64,000 nt of DNA. Origin: Bacteroidota bacterium. GTDB lineage: Bacteria > Bacteroidota > Ignavibacteria > UBA10030 > UBA8401. The stretch lies in assembly GCA_035506275.1 (NCBI GenBank), contig DATJPT010000018.1, positions 62,001 to 126,000 of the forward strand, written 5' to 3'. How positions within the stretch are numbered: position 1 is the stretch's first letter; every line of letters begins with the position of its first letter. Under the pieces are notes generated by a model, which saw only the letters and a program-made list of their open reading frames with translations, was not told the DNA's origin and ran no database searches. Positions 8,587 to 17,157 of this stretch are shown here, piece by piece. Made by a program: the position numbers and the translations under genes.

Positions 8587-9726
8587 CTAGAGGAGCGACT
8601 CGGCGATCGCATCGCAGACCATGAAGCCCTTGCGCGTCAGCGCGATGCGCCGGTTGTCGATTCGCAGCAGTTGTTCGTCGGAGTACAATTTCAATTTCTC
8701 TCCCCGGGCCTCGAGCATATCGATGCCGTACAATTGCTGCAGCGTTGTCACGCTCAGTTCCCCCGTCCGCAATCCGAGGAAAACAGCTTCGCTGAACATT
8801 TTTTCTTTATCGACGACCTCCGACCCTGCCGCGGCAGACGCCCCTTTTTGTACCGCATCGCAATACTGCGCGATGCTCCGTGCGTTCCACCAGCGCCGTC
8901 CGCCGGTCTGACGGTCCTTCCAAAAAGAGTGAGCGGACGGACCAAACCCGAGATAGTTTGAGTGGTTCCAGTAATTCTTATTATGCCGGCACGAGAATCC
9001 CGGCCTGGCAAAATTGGAGACTTCGTACTGCTCGAATCCGAAATTCGCCATCATCTCCAGCGTTGTTTCATACATTGCCGAATCTCTTTTTTCCGAAAGC
9101 GGTTTCACCCTTCCTTCCTGGACCATGGCATAAAGAGGGGTATGTTCTTCGACGATCAGGCTGTACGCGGAAATATGTTTCGGCTGCAATGCGGCGGCAC
9201 GTTGGAGGTTCTCCTTCCACCGGTCAAGTGTTTGTTTCGGGAGGGAAAATATCAGATCGACATTGAGGTTCTCGAAGCCGGCCCGGTATGCGTTCTCGAC
9301 GCAGTCCGCCGCCTCTCCTGCGGTATGAATGCGGCTGAGAAATTTCAGCTCGTCCGGATGGAATGACTGAATGCCGATGCTGAGCCTGTTGACGCCCAGC
9401 GAACGGTACGCGCGGAGTTTTTCGAGGTCGGCCGTACCCGGATTCGTTTCCACTGTGACCTCTGCATCGGGATCGATCCGGAAGCTTGAATGCAGCCTGA
9501 GGAGGATTCTTTCAAGTGCAGACGGCGCAAGGAGCGACGGCGTTCCTCCGCCGAAAAAAATTGTCTCAAACGATTCTTTGCCCGCATACTCGGCGCCAGC
9601 CTCCGTGATCTCTTTTTCAAGCGCGCCGAGAAACCGCTCCATCGATTCCATATTCTCGATCGAATAGAAATCGCAGTAGAGGCATTTCTTTTCGCAGTAC
9701 GGTATGTGGAGGTAGAGGCTTCCCAT
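8587..9726 (-). CDS. hemW: Radical SAM heme chaperone HemW
   Basis: The protein has 379 residues, matching HemW. The opening YLHIPYCEKKCLYCDFYS carries the CxxxCxxC cluster ligands Cys11, Cys15 and Cys18, with the extra aromatic/Cys arrangement of the HemW/HemN branch. FFGGGTPSLL and NRLSIGIQSF are family signatures, and a C-terminal winged-helix HemN_C domain closes the protein. HemW delivers heme to respiratory proteins. It starts eight bases downstream of a signal peptidase gene. Confidence 0.94.
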   Translation of the reverse strand: MGSLYLHIPYCEKKCLYCDFYSIENMESMERFLGALEKEITEAGAEYAGKESFETIFFGGGTPSLLAPSALERILLRLHSSFRIDPDAEVTVETNPGTADLEKLRAYRSLGVNRLSIGIQSFHPDELKFLSRIHTAGEAADCVENAYRAGFENLNVDLIFSLPKQTLDRWKENLQRAAALQPKHISAYSLIVEEHTPLYAMVQEGRVKPLSEKRDSAMYETTLEMMANFGFEQYEVSNFARPGFSCRHNKNYWNHSNYLGFGPSAHSFWKDRQTGGRRWWNARSIAQYCDAVQKGASAAAGSEVVDKEKMFSEAVFLGLRTGELSVTTLQQLYGIDMLEARGEKLKLYSDEQLLRIDNRRIALTRKGFMVCDAIAESLL

Positions 9727-9734
9727 CGTTTTGC

Positions 9735-10643
9735 CTACCGGATCAAGGTTCCGATGCGCGACCAGCGAATTGCGAGGAATTTATCCGCGATGCTGCCGAC
9801 GGGGACAGATGTGTCCCACGACCAATACACGAACATCGCCTTGCCGACGATATTCTCTTCGGGGACAAACCCCCAGTATCGGCTGTCCAGGCTGTTGTCC
9901 CGGTTATCTCCCATCGCGAATAGATAATCCCGTTCAATGACATACTGAGTGCTCACGACCCCGTCGATCGAGACCGATCCCGTTTGATCTGCCGTCACCC
10001 GGTGCCCTTCCCGTTCGATGAACGTTTCCCATTGTTGGATCGAACTGTTGGAAAGGCTGATGTCCATTCCTTTGAAAGGAACGATGATCGGTCCGTAATA
10101 ATCGGGGTTGTAGGAACTCCCTTTGGGGAACATCACGCCCACCGATTCGTTCGGAAGGAAATTGCTCGGCGCAGTATACGGGGAGTGAACGGGGCGCGGA
10201 AATTCCCTGCCGTTCACAAAAACAATTTTATTAGAGATCAGGAGCGTATCGCCGGGAAGAGCGATGCAGCGTTTCACGTAGTTCACGCCGGCTTCCGGCG
10301 TCGTTTGGTCCCTGTCTCCCGGGTACTCGAAGACAACGACATCTCCGTGACGCGGCTGCATGAGCGCGGGAAGACGGAAGTGCGGGATTTCAATATTGGT
10401 AAACGGAAGGTACTTCGGCGTTTCCGCACCGTAGATGAACTTGTTGACAAAAAGAAAATCACCGACACGGAGCGTGTTCTCCATCGACGCGCTCGGAATG
10501 CGAAAAGCCTCGACGACAAACGTTTTGAGAAAGAACGCAACGAGAAGTGTCGCGCAAACGGTAACAACGTAATCGTTCAGCCGACGGCGCGCCGGTTTCC
10601 TGTCGTTAGCCTGCTCCTGATGTCCTTCCACTTCGCTCTGCAC
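9735..10643 (-). CDS. lepB: Signal peptidase I (tandem paralogue 1)
   Basis: The protein has 302 residues. A basic N-terminus and one membrane anchor (YVVTVCATLLVAFFLKTFVV) precede the catalytic FRIPSASMENTL with Ser53. The general base is Lys124 in YVKRCIALPGD, and [14 protein letters not shown] is the box E signature. A long insertion separates the Lys and box E regions. It cleaves Sec and Tat signal peptides on the periplasmic face. Its start lies five bases after the stop of the paralogue. Confidence 0.95.
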   Translation of the reverse strand: MQSEVEGHQEQANDRKPARRRLNDYVVTVCATLLVAFFLKTFVVEAFRIPSASMENTLRVGDFLFVNKFIYGAETPKYLPFTNIEIPHFRLPALMQPRHGDVVVFEYPGDRDQTTPEAGVNYVKRCIALPGDTLLISNKIVFVNGREFPRPVHSPYTAPSNFLPNESVGVMFPKGSSYNPDYYGPIIVPFKGMDISLSNSSIQQWETFIEREGHRVTADQTGSVSIDGVVSTQYVIERDYLFAMGDNRDNSLDSRYWGFVPEENIVGKAMFVYWSWDTSVPVGSIADKFLAIRWSRIGTLIR

Positions 10644-10648
10644 AAAGA

Positions 10649-11548
10649 TTAACGGATCAGCGTTCCGAGCCTGTTCAGCCGCACTGAGAAGATCTTCTCA
10701 AAGATGTTGAAGATCGAGATGTCGGTATCCCACGACCAGTAGACGATCATCGGCGTTCCCACAATATTGTCGGCCGGAACAAATCCCCAGAACCTGCTGT
10801 CGAGGCTGTTGTCGCGGTTATCTCCCATTCCGAACAAATAATTCTTTTCGACAACGTAGGTGTTGTTCGGCTTTCCGTCGATCAGGATATTGCCGCTTCC
10901 GTCGAGAGAGGCTTTGTGTCCGTCCCGCTGGATGAATGTATCCCACATTGCAAGATTGCCCGCAGTAAGGGGGAGTTTCATTCCTTTGTACGGAATGACG
11001 ATCGGGCCGTAATTATCCTCGTTGAACGGCGCCGTCGGCGGGAAGATCCGCTCGTCGGCATAGCTCGCCGGAAGCATCCTGGGGGAATTGAACTTCATGT
11101 TGCGCGGAATCGGCGCCCGCTGTCCGTTGACGTAAACAACCCGGTTGATGATCTGGAGCGTGTCCCCCGAGATCGCCATGCAGCGCTTCAGATAATACGT
11201 GAACGCATCCGGGTGCACTTCTTCGCGGTACCCCGGGAATTCGAAGACGATCACGTCGCCGCGGTGCACGGAGGTGAATGCCGGAAGCCTGAACCACGGC
11301 AGCCGCACGTCGGTGAACGGAATGTTGCGCGGCGAGCAGCCGCCGTAAATGAATTTATTCACCATCAGGAAATCGCCGGTCATCACTTCATTTTCCATCG
11401 ACCCGGTCGGCACCATGAAGGACGCGATGACAAAATTATTCAGCAGCAAAAATCCGATGATGACGATCGCCGCCTCACGGAAAAAATCCTTCACTTTTTT
11501 CGAAAAGGGAACCGGACCTTCAGCTTTTTTTTCTTCTTGTTTGGCCAT
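10649..11548 (-). CDS. lepB: Signal peptidase I (tandem paralogue 2)
   Basis: The protein has 299 residues from the ATG at 11548; a longer frame upstream adds no recognisable sequence. The anchor [20 protein letters not shown] leads into [10 protein letters not shown] with Ser50. Lys121 lies in [12 protein letters not shown], and [14 protein letters not shown] is box E. It has the same architecture and insertion as the gene immediately downstream, so a local duplication with later divergence is clear. The first TGS versus SAS motifs differ, which may reflect different substrate preference. Confidence 0.95.
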   Translation of the reverse strand: MAKQEEKKAEGPVPFSKKVKDFFREAAIVIIGFLLLNNFVIASFMVPTGSMENEVMTGDFLMVNKFIYGGCSPRNIPFTDVRLPWFRLPAFTSVHRGDVIVFEFPGYREEVHPDAFTYYLKRCMAISGDTLQIINRVVYVNGQRAPIPRNMKFNSPRMLPASYADERIFPPTAPFNEDNYGPIVIPYKGMKLPLTAGNLAMWDTFIQRDGHKASLDGSGNILIDGKPNNTYVVEKNYLFGMGDNRDNSLDSRFWGFVPADNIVGTPMIVYWSWDTDISIFNIFEKIFSVRLNRLGTLIR

Positions 11549-11645
11549 TTTTCGGTAGATTGATGATTGGTGGAATTTTGAGAAAGAATGCAAAACACAG
11601 AAGGCAGTATGATGAAACTTGTATTCTGACCTCTGCGTTCTGCCG

Positions 11646-13448
11646 TTATTCGTCCATCGACAGCACTGCGAGAAACGCTTCCTGCGGAAGTTCGACGCGT
11701 CCTACCTGTTTCATACGTTTTTTCCCTTCCTTTTGTTTCTCGAGAAGCTTCCGCTTTCTGCTGATGTCGCCCCCGTAGCATTTTGCCAGCACGTTTTTCC
11801 GCATGGCCGAAACCGTCGTCCGCGCGATCACTTTGCTGCCGATCGCCGCCTGAATGACCACTTCAAACATTTGACGCGGGATCAACTCCTTGAGTTTACT
11901 GCACAGTCTTTTTCCCATGTCGTACGACTTCTCCCGGTGAACGATCGTCGACAGGGCATCGACGGGGTCGCCGTTCAGAAGAATGTCAAGCTTGACGAGG
12001 TCCGACTCGCGATAGTCAAGGTAATCGTAATCGAGCGACGCATAGCCCCGCGTCAACGATTTGAGCTTGTCGTAGAAATCGAAGATGATCTCCGACAAAG
12101 GAAATTCGTAGGAGATGTCGGCGCGGGTCGGGTCGAGATAGTTCGTATTTTTATAGATGCCGCGCCGGTCCATGCAGAGCTTCATGATATTGCCGATATA
12201 TTCCGTCGGCGTAATGATCTGGGCCTTGATGTACGGCTCTTCCATTCGTTCGACGCTTCCGATCGGCGGCATCTCCGCGGGATTGTTGACCGAGACGACC
12301 TCCTTATTCGTTTTTGTCACCCGGTATTCGACGTTCGGGACCGTGGTGATGAGATTTTGATTGTACTCGCGCTCGAGCCGTTCCTGGATGATCTCCATAT
12401 GGAGCAGTCCGAGGAATCCCGCGCGGAATCCGAACCCGAGCGCCGTGGACGATTCCGGCTGAAAGATAAGCGAGGCGTCGTTCAGGCGGAGCTTCTCCAG
12501 CGAGTCCCGCAGCTCGGCAAAATCGTCACTGTTCGTCGGATACAATCCGCTGAAGACCATCGGCTTCACCTCTTTGTATCCGGGTAGAGGCTCGGTTGCG
12601 GCGTTTGCGACCGTCGTGACGGTATCGCCGACCTTGGTCTCATGGACATCTTTCAATCCCGCGATGAGATAGCCGACGTCGCCGGCGGTCAGGACGCCGA
12701 TCCGCTTCCTTTTCATCTCAAGAATACCGACCTCTTCCGCTTCTGCGGTCGTGCCGTTGTAGAAAAATCTGATTTTGTCCCTCTCCTTCAGCGTTCCCTC
12801 GACAACGCGGATGTAGGCGATGGAGCCGCGGTATGAGTCGAACAGGGAATCGAAGATGAGCGCGCGGAGCGGCTGCGAGGCGTCTCCTTTGGGAGGGGGA
12901 ATACGCTGCACGACGGCTTCGAGAATTTCCTCGATGCCGAGCTTCGTCTTCGCGCTCGCCAACAGAATTTCTTCTTCCTTGCACCCGATGAGATTGACGA
13001 TTTCGTGCTTGACGGTATCGATCATCGTTTTCGCTGAAGGGAGATCGACCTTATTGATGACGGGAATAATTTCCAGCCCCGCCTCGATGGCAAGATAAAG
13101 ATTGCTGATGGTCTGCGCTTCGACTCCCTGCGAAGCATCGACAACCAGGATCGCTCCTTCGCACGCGGCGAGCGAACGCGAGACCTCGTACGTGAAATCG
13201 ACGTGCCCCGGCGTGTCGATCAAATTCAGCGTATAATGCCGCTCGTCCTTCGCCGTGTACTGCATCTGAATGGCATGGAGCTTGATCGTGATCCCCCGTT
13301 CCTGCTCCAGGTCCATGTCGTCGAGCACCTGATTCACGACAAGGTCCCGCTGCGTGATCGTGCCGGTCAATTCGAGCAGGCGGTCGGCGAGCGTGGATTT
13401 TCCGTGATCGATGTGCGCGATGATGCAAAAATTTCGGATGTGATTCAT
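11646..13448 (-). CDS. lepA: Elongation factor 4 (LepA)
   Basis: The protein has 600 residues from the ATG at 13448, the normal LepA length. Translational GTPase motifs are present: [16 protein letters not shown] (G1), DTPGHVDF (G3) and NKVDLP (G4). The LepA-specific C-terminal domain ends with a lysine-rich [17 protein letters not shown] region. EF4 acts on stalled or initiating ribosomes. lepA next to signal peptidase is a classic arrangement (the name derives from it), and here two lep paralogues follow after a 97-base gap. Confidence 0.97.
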   Translation of the reverse strand: MNHIRNFCIIAHIDHGKSTLADRLLELTGTITQRDLVVNQVLDDMDLEQERGITIKLHAIQMQYTAKDERHYTLNLIDTPGHVDFTYEVSRSLAACEGAILVVDASQGVEAQTISNLYLAIEAGLEIIPVINKVDLPSAKTMIDTVKHEIVNLIGCKEEEILLASAKTKLGIEEILEAVVQRIPPPKGDASQPLRALIFDSLFDSYRGSIAYIRVVEGTLKERDKIRFFYNGTTAEAEEVGILEMKRKRIGVLTAGDVGYLIAGLKDVHETKVGDTVTTVANAATEPLPGYKEVKPMVFSGLYPTNSDDFAELRDSLEKLRLNDASLIFQPESSTALGFGFRAGFLGLLHMEIIQERLEREYNQNLITTVPNVEYRVTKTNKEVVSVNNPAEMPPIGSVERMEEPYIKAQIITPTEYIGNIMKLCMDRRGIYKNTNYLDPTRADISYEFPLSEIIFDFYDKLKSLTRGYASLDYDYLDYRESDLVKLDILLNGDPVDALSTIVHREKSYDMGKRLCSKLKELIPRQMFEVVIQAAIGSKVIARTTVSAMRKNVLAKCYGGDISRKRKLLEKQKEGKKRMKQVGRVELPQEAFLAVLSMDE

Positions 13449-13475
13449 TTTTTGAAAATGCGTGGATGGTACTTC

Positions 13476-13523
13476 GTGAAGCGGGAAGTGGCAGGAACGC
13501 GCGTTCTGCCGTTCACCCTTCAC
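13476..13523. repeat. Imperfect palindrome upstream of lepA
   Basis: The centre GAACGC/GCGTTC at 13495-13506 is flanked by GGCA/TGCC and then by GTGAAG at 13476 and CTTCAC at 13518. One bulge and a few mismatches are present. It lies 28 bases upstream of the lepA start and may form a cruciform or an mRNA leader hairpin. Confidence 0.6.
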
Positions 13524-13549
13524 TTGTTACCGGATCTCTCCAATTAAAC

Positions 13550-13586
13550 GAAAATGCCCGCCGAAACATGTCGTGGGCAAATTTTC
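13550..13586 (-). terminator. Terminator downstream of hutG
   Basis: On the minus strand TGCCC and GGGCA (with an inner CGA/TCG helix) flank a short loop and are followed by TTTTC. It lies between the hutG stop at 13714 and the lepA start, so it would end the histidine cluster transcript. Confidence 0.6.
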
Positions 13587-13713
13587 TTCACTAAGATACG
13601 ATATTAGCGATGGAAGTGCAAGGATGGGAAGGACGCATCCATCAGGCGGAGGAACTATTGGCGGTTAAAATATTTTCCTCCGTCCACGGCGGAAACCTTC
13701 GGACCCGCAGTGG

Positions 13714-14691
13714 TCATCGGTTGGCAACGCCGGCAAGAAAATACATCACGACAAGCGCCGCAAGCTTGCTCGTTTTGCTGTCGACGTCGAATTTGGGGTT
13801 GACCTCGACGATGTCGATCGCTTTCACTTTTTGACGCAGGCCGGCAAAATGGGCGGCCTTCAGTAGTTCTTCGGCAGTGAGCCCCGTTGGGTATGAAGCG
13901 CTGACGCCCGGCGCGTCGCTGCTCTGCACCGAGTCGAGGTCGAAGCTGACGTACATTCGTTCGGAAGAGCTCGAAGCAATTTCGTACGCAATGTCGAGGA
14001 TCTTTTCGATCTTTTCCTTCCGCACGTCTCCCAGGGTGAACACGGTCGCTCCCCGGTCGTTGAGCTCTTCGTAATGCTCCTTCGAATTGGCAAATGATTG
14101 TGCGCCGAGCTCGACGAAGTGCATCGGCGCGAGAGGGCTGTGCGTCGAATCCAGGATCTGCCGGAACGCGGTGCCGCTGTTTCGCTGCGGGTCCGATTTG
14201 CGGAAATTGAGATGCGTGTCGATGTTGATGGCTCCCGCGCTTGCGGCCTTTTTTGCGAAAGCGAGGAAGGTGGGATAGGTCGTGTCGTGTCCTCCTCCGA
14301 AGACGATCGGGAGGATGTTGTTCGCCACGAGCGATTCGGCGACCGTTTGGACGCGCTGGTGCGTCTCTTCCAGCGTTGCGCCGGTCTTGACATTGCCGAA
14401 GTCGAAGATGGCAAGGTCGGAAATTTGCTTGTTCCTTGAAATGGCGAACGGCGTGAACTTGTAGAGCGCTTTCCGGATTTCGTTCGGCGCTTCTTTTGCA
14501 CCGACGCGGCCGCGGTTCCTTTTCACTCCCTCATCCTCCGGAACTCCCACGATGCCGATTTTAACGTCGGATGACAGATTTTCCTGCTGACGCCGGACGA
14601 TGTCCCCCATTCGCGGGTCGGATTCGTCGTTGCGCGAAAAGAAAACGGCGTCCGGAGCCTCACTGAGCAACTTCCAAGCAATGTCCATCAA
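13714..14691 (-). CDS. hutG: Formimidoylglutamase (arginase/ureohydrolase fold)
   Basis: The protein has 325 residues. The ureohydrolase motifs are FGGGHDTT (His135), NIDTHLNFR (Asp158, His160) and SFDLDSVQSSDAPG (Asp251, Asp253). It is predicted to hydrolyse N-formimidoyl-glutamate to glutamate and formamide using two Mn ions. The fourth motif position, normally Asp in DxHxD, is Asn162 here, which removes an expected metal ligand. Gene context, downstream of ftcD and fchA, supports the hut role over agmatinase. It is the last gene of the minus-strand hut run. Confidence 0.85.
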   Translation of the reverse strand: MMDIAWKLLSEAPDAVFFSRNDESDPRMGDIVRRQQENLSSDVKIGIVGVPEDEGVKRNRGRVGAKEAPNEIRKALYKFTPFAISRNKQISDLAIFDFGNVKTGATLEETHQRVQTVAESLVANNILPIVFGGGHDTTYPTFLAFAKKAASAGAINIDTHLNFRKSDPQRNSGTAFRQILDSTHSPLAPMHFVELGAQSFANSKEHYEELNDRGATVFTLGDVRKEKIEKILDIAYEIASSSSERMYVSFDLDSVQSSDAPGVSASYPTGLTAEELLKAAHFAGLRQKVKAIDIVEVNPKFDVDSKTSKLAALVVMYFLAGVANR

Positions 14692-14701
14692 GCCCGTCCT
14701 T

Positions 14702-15340
14702 TCATGAGTGTGCGGGGGAAAGCGCCTCGTCCACGCGTTTAAGAATATCGTGGCTCATCGCTTCCACTCGTTTGCCGATGTTTTCTGCACGGGATGTTGT
14801 CTCCTGCACAAAAGCGGGATCTTTTATCGATCCGAGGTTGATCTGCACATTGAGCCTTGCGCCAAGACAGGCGGCGCGAAGGAGCAGCGCCGCAACGCCC
14901 GCGTCGGAAATTGAATTGACATTTCCTTTTTGGGCGGCGGACTGGGTCAATATAATCGCTTGTTCGCACAATTGCATGACTCTCAGAGGAATTTCTGTCG
15001 CGTTCTTGGTCGCGTACTGTACGGCCGTCGCCCGCTTCGCCTGTTCCTGCTCGGTGTCCTTGGGCAGAGTAAGCGCATTCATGACGGTGTTGAATGCTTC
15101 CGCATCTTCATCGACCAATCGTGCAAAGGCGTCCCTCAGATTTTCCGATTGCCTGAGGAGATCCTTCATCGTTTCCTGCACATCGGCATATTTCTTCCTG
15201 CCGATCGTGATATTGCATACCATCGAGGTAAGTGCCGCGCCCAACGCTCCAGCGAGCGCCGCAATGCTTCCGCCCCCCGGTGTGGGATCGCCCGATGCCG
15301 TATCGTTGATGAATTCATTGACCGTTTTTGTAGTCAGCAT
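14702..15340 (-). CDS. fchA: Formiminotetrahydrofolate cyclodeaminase/cyclohydrolase family
   Basis: The protein has 212 residues, the size of a stand-alone FTCD C-terminal domain. It opens with VNEFINDTASGDPTPGGGS, the characteristic glycine-rich loop, followed by an all-helical body. It is predicted to release ammonia from 5-formimino-THF to give methenyl-THF. Ten bases separate it from hutG. Its partner formiminotransferase is the next gene upstream, so the bifunctional vertebrate enzyme is split here. Confidence 0.9.
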   Translation of the reverse strand: MLTTKTVNEFINDTASGDPTPGGGSIAALAGALGAALTSMVCNITIGRKKYADVQETMKDLLRQSENLRDAFARLVDEDAEAFNTVMNALTLPKDTEQEQAKRATAVQYATKNATEIPLRVMQLCEQAIILTQSAAQKGNVNSISDAGVAALLLRAACLGARLNVQINLGSIKDPAFVQETTSRAENIGKRVEAMSHDILKRVDEALSPAHS

Positions 15341-15442
15341 TTTCGCTCATCGTTGAGGTTTATCTTACACAAGGATGAAAAAGAATTTTTACACATTCAA
15401 TGCTCGCTCTTTGCCCCTTCTCGTTTCCGTGTGATGCTTCTC

Positions 15443-16462
15443 TCACAATTGGTATTCTATCACTTTCTTCTGCGGATCGAACGGGTCCAATTGACTCAGC
15501 CCCAGCCGTTCTGCCGCAAGCGAGACCAAGCGTTCTTCCGACGATTCCTGTTTATTGTAAAATTTCCCCGCCATCAGCAGGGCCTTCAACGGTGTCAGGC
15601 CGACGATCTCGCTCCCGGTCGCTTCAACGCCAAGCGAATGGGCGATCCTTTTTACTTCCTCAAACGCAATATGCGGCGGCGTTGTTTCATAATCCACCAG
15701 ATTGATGGAAACCTGAGCGATGTTGAATCGTTCGACGACCACCCCCATCGCTTTGACGGCCTTCAACGTTCCGGGAATTTTTATCGTTTCGCCTCGTTCA
15801 TTCTTCATGGCTTTCCCGGACGCGTCCTTCTTCACCCGGCCGCTTTCGCGGATTTGCTGGGCGATTTCCTGCGCGATCGACGCATCGGGAGTATTGAGGT
15901 TGACATTGTACGCGATGAGGAATTTGCGTGCGCCGGTCACCGTCGCTCCCGATCTTTTATTGAAGGACGAGGGCCCGAAGTCCGGCTGCCATTTCGGGTC
16001 GAGAAGTTTTTCCGCGAGGCCTTCATATTCACCTTTGCGGATGTCGGCAAGATTTTTCCTGTCGGCCGACGCTGCAGCCGCTTCGTAAAGATAAACGGGG
16101 ATCTTGAGCTCGGCTGCGACGCGCCTTCCATACGCTTTGGCAAGCTCTACGCATTCTGCCATTGACGATGCGGAAACGGGAATGAAGGGGACGACATCGG
16201 TTGCGCCGATTCTCGGATGCTCTCCTTTATGGTGCTCCATATCGATCAGCCGCGAAGCGGTCTTCGTCGATTGGAATGCTGCCTCAACGACGCCGTCCGG
16301 GTCGCCGATGAACGTGACCACAACGCGGTTGTAGTCTTTGTCGGGCTCGACATTCAGAAGCTTGACGTTGCCGACGGCGTGAATGCTCTCCGCGATCGCT
16401 TTAATCGTTCCCGCGTTTCGTCCTTCGCTGAAATTGGGAACGCATTCGACAATTGTTTTCAT
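15443..16462 (-). CDS. ftcD: Glutamate formiminotransferase
   Basis: The protein has 339 residues from the ATG at 16462; a longer frame upstream crosses a palindrome and is not coding-like. The N-terminus KTIVECVPNFSEGRN is diagnostic. Catalytic His82 lies in KGEHPRIGATDVVPF, at the same position as in the mammalian enzyme. It transfers the formimino group of formiminoglutamate to tetrahydrofolate, linking histidine breakdown to one-carbon metabolism. It is separated from fchA by 102 bases. Confidence 0.94.
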   Translation of the reverse strand: MKTIVECVPNFSEGRNAGTIKAIAESIHAVGNVKLLNVEPDKDYNRVVVTFIGDPDGVVEAAFQSTKTASRLIDMEHHKGEHPRIGATDVVPFIPVSASSMAECVELAKAYGRRVAAELKIPVYLYEAAAASADRKNLADIRKGEYEGLAEKLLDPKWQPDFGPSSFNKRSGATVTGARKFLIAYNVNLNTPDASIAQEIAQQIRESGRVKKDASGKAMKNERGETIKIPGTLKAVKAMGVVVERFNIAQVSINLVDYETTPPHIAFEEVKRIAHSLGVEATGSEIVGLTPLKALLMAGKFYNKQESSEERLVSLAAERLGLSQLDPFDPQKKVIEYQL

Positions 16463-16487
16463 AGAGTTTTTTTGGTTGAAGATCTTT

Positions 16488-16535
16488 GTCTCCTGAATCC
16501 TGAATTCCCGCGCTGGAATACAGAATTCATGAGAC
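16488..16535. repeat. 21-bp imperfect palindrome upstream of ftcD
   Basis: The segment 16488-16508 pairs with 16515-16535 over 21 bp with three mismatches around a six-base loop (CGCGCT). It sits in the gap between the DUF429 stop and the ftcD start. Confidence 0.7.
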
Positions 16536-16547
16536 AGAATACAACGC

Positions 16548-17141
16548 TCACGCAACCGTGAGGGGAATGATGATCGCTCCTTCTTTGAAATTTCCCAGAA
16601 CTTCAGCTTTTCCCTTTATATACCAAAAACCTACCAGTGCTCCGGTAACGGCGTCAAGCTCGTCGCCGTTCATTTTTTGGTCGAGCCCCCGCACCCCGAG
16701 TCTTTCCAACCCTCTCCGAAGCCTCGGAAGCCCGTCCTGCTTGCGGCCGGTTTTCCAGACGTCCTGCGCTGCCCCCGGGTACATTTCGATGACGTCAAAT
16801 CCTCTGCGGGTGAATTTCTTTTTCAGCATGATGCCCCGCTCAGTGAGCATCCTCATCGGTCCGAGAGTGATGGGAAAGAATCGAATCCCTCGTTTCAGCA
16901 GTTCGCGGTCGCACGGGCGGAAATGTTCGCCGTTTTTGTCGTCGAGCGATTTTCTCCCGGGGGGAAGATTGAGCGGTGCGTCGATCGCGATAAGATGGGG
17001 TTGGGAGCGGTCGATGAATTCCAGGATCTCTTCGTTCGAAAATAATGTTTTCCACTCGACCACGCGTTTTCCTCTCAAAAGGCAGACGCCGGTATTCCGC
17101 TTTGGGCTTCCGGCAAGGTCGATGCCCGCCACCAACGGCAC
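16548..17141 (-). CDS. DUF429 family protein
   Basis: The protein has 197 residues from a GTG at 17141, just after the hutI stop at 17158; a longer open frame would run back into hutI. It opens VPLVAGIDLAGSPKRNTG, an RNase H-like first strand with the acidic residue, and continues with LIAIDAPLNLP and a late NGDELDAVTGALVGFW. These are DUF429 features, and the fold is predicted to be RNase H-like. The biochemical role is unknown. Its position between hutI and ftcD suggests co-expression, not necessarily a histidine role. Confidence 0.82.
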   Translation of the reverse strand: MPLVAGIDLAGSPKRNTGVCLLRGKRVVEWKTLFSNEEILEFIDRSQPHLIAIDAPLNLPPGRKSLDDKNGEHFRPCDRELLKRGIRFFPITLGPMRMLTERGIMLKKKFTRRGFDVIEMYPGAAQDVWKTGRKQDGLPRLRRGLERLGVRGLDQKMNGDELDAVTGALVGFWYIKGKAEVLGNFKEGAIIIPLTVA

Positions 17142-17157
17142 AGTTTTTTTTCTGTCG

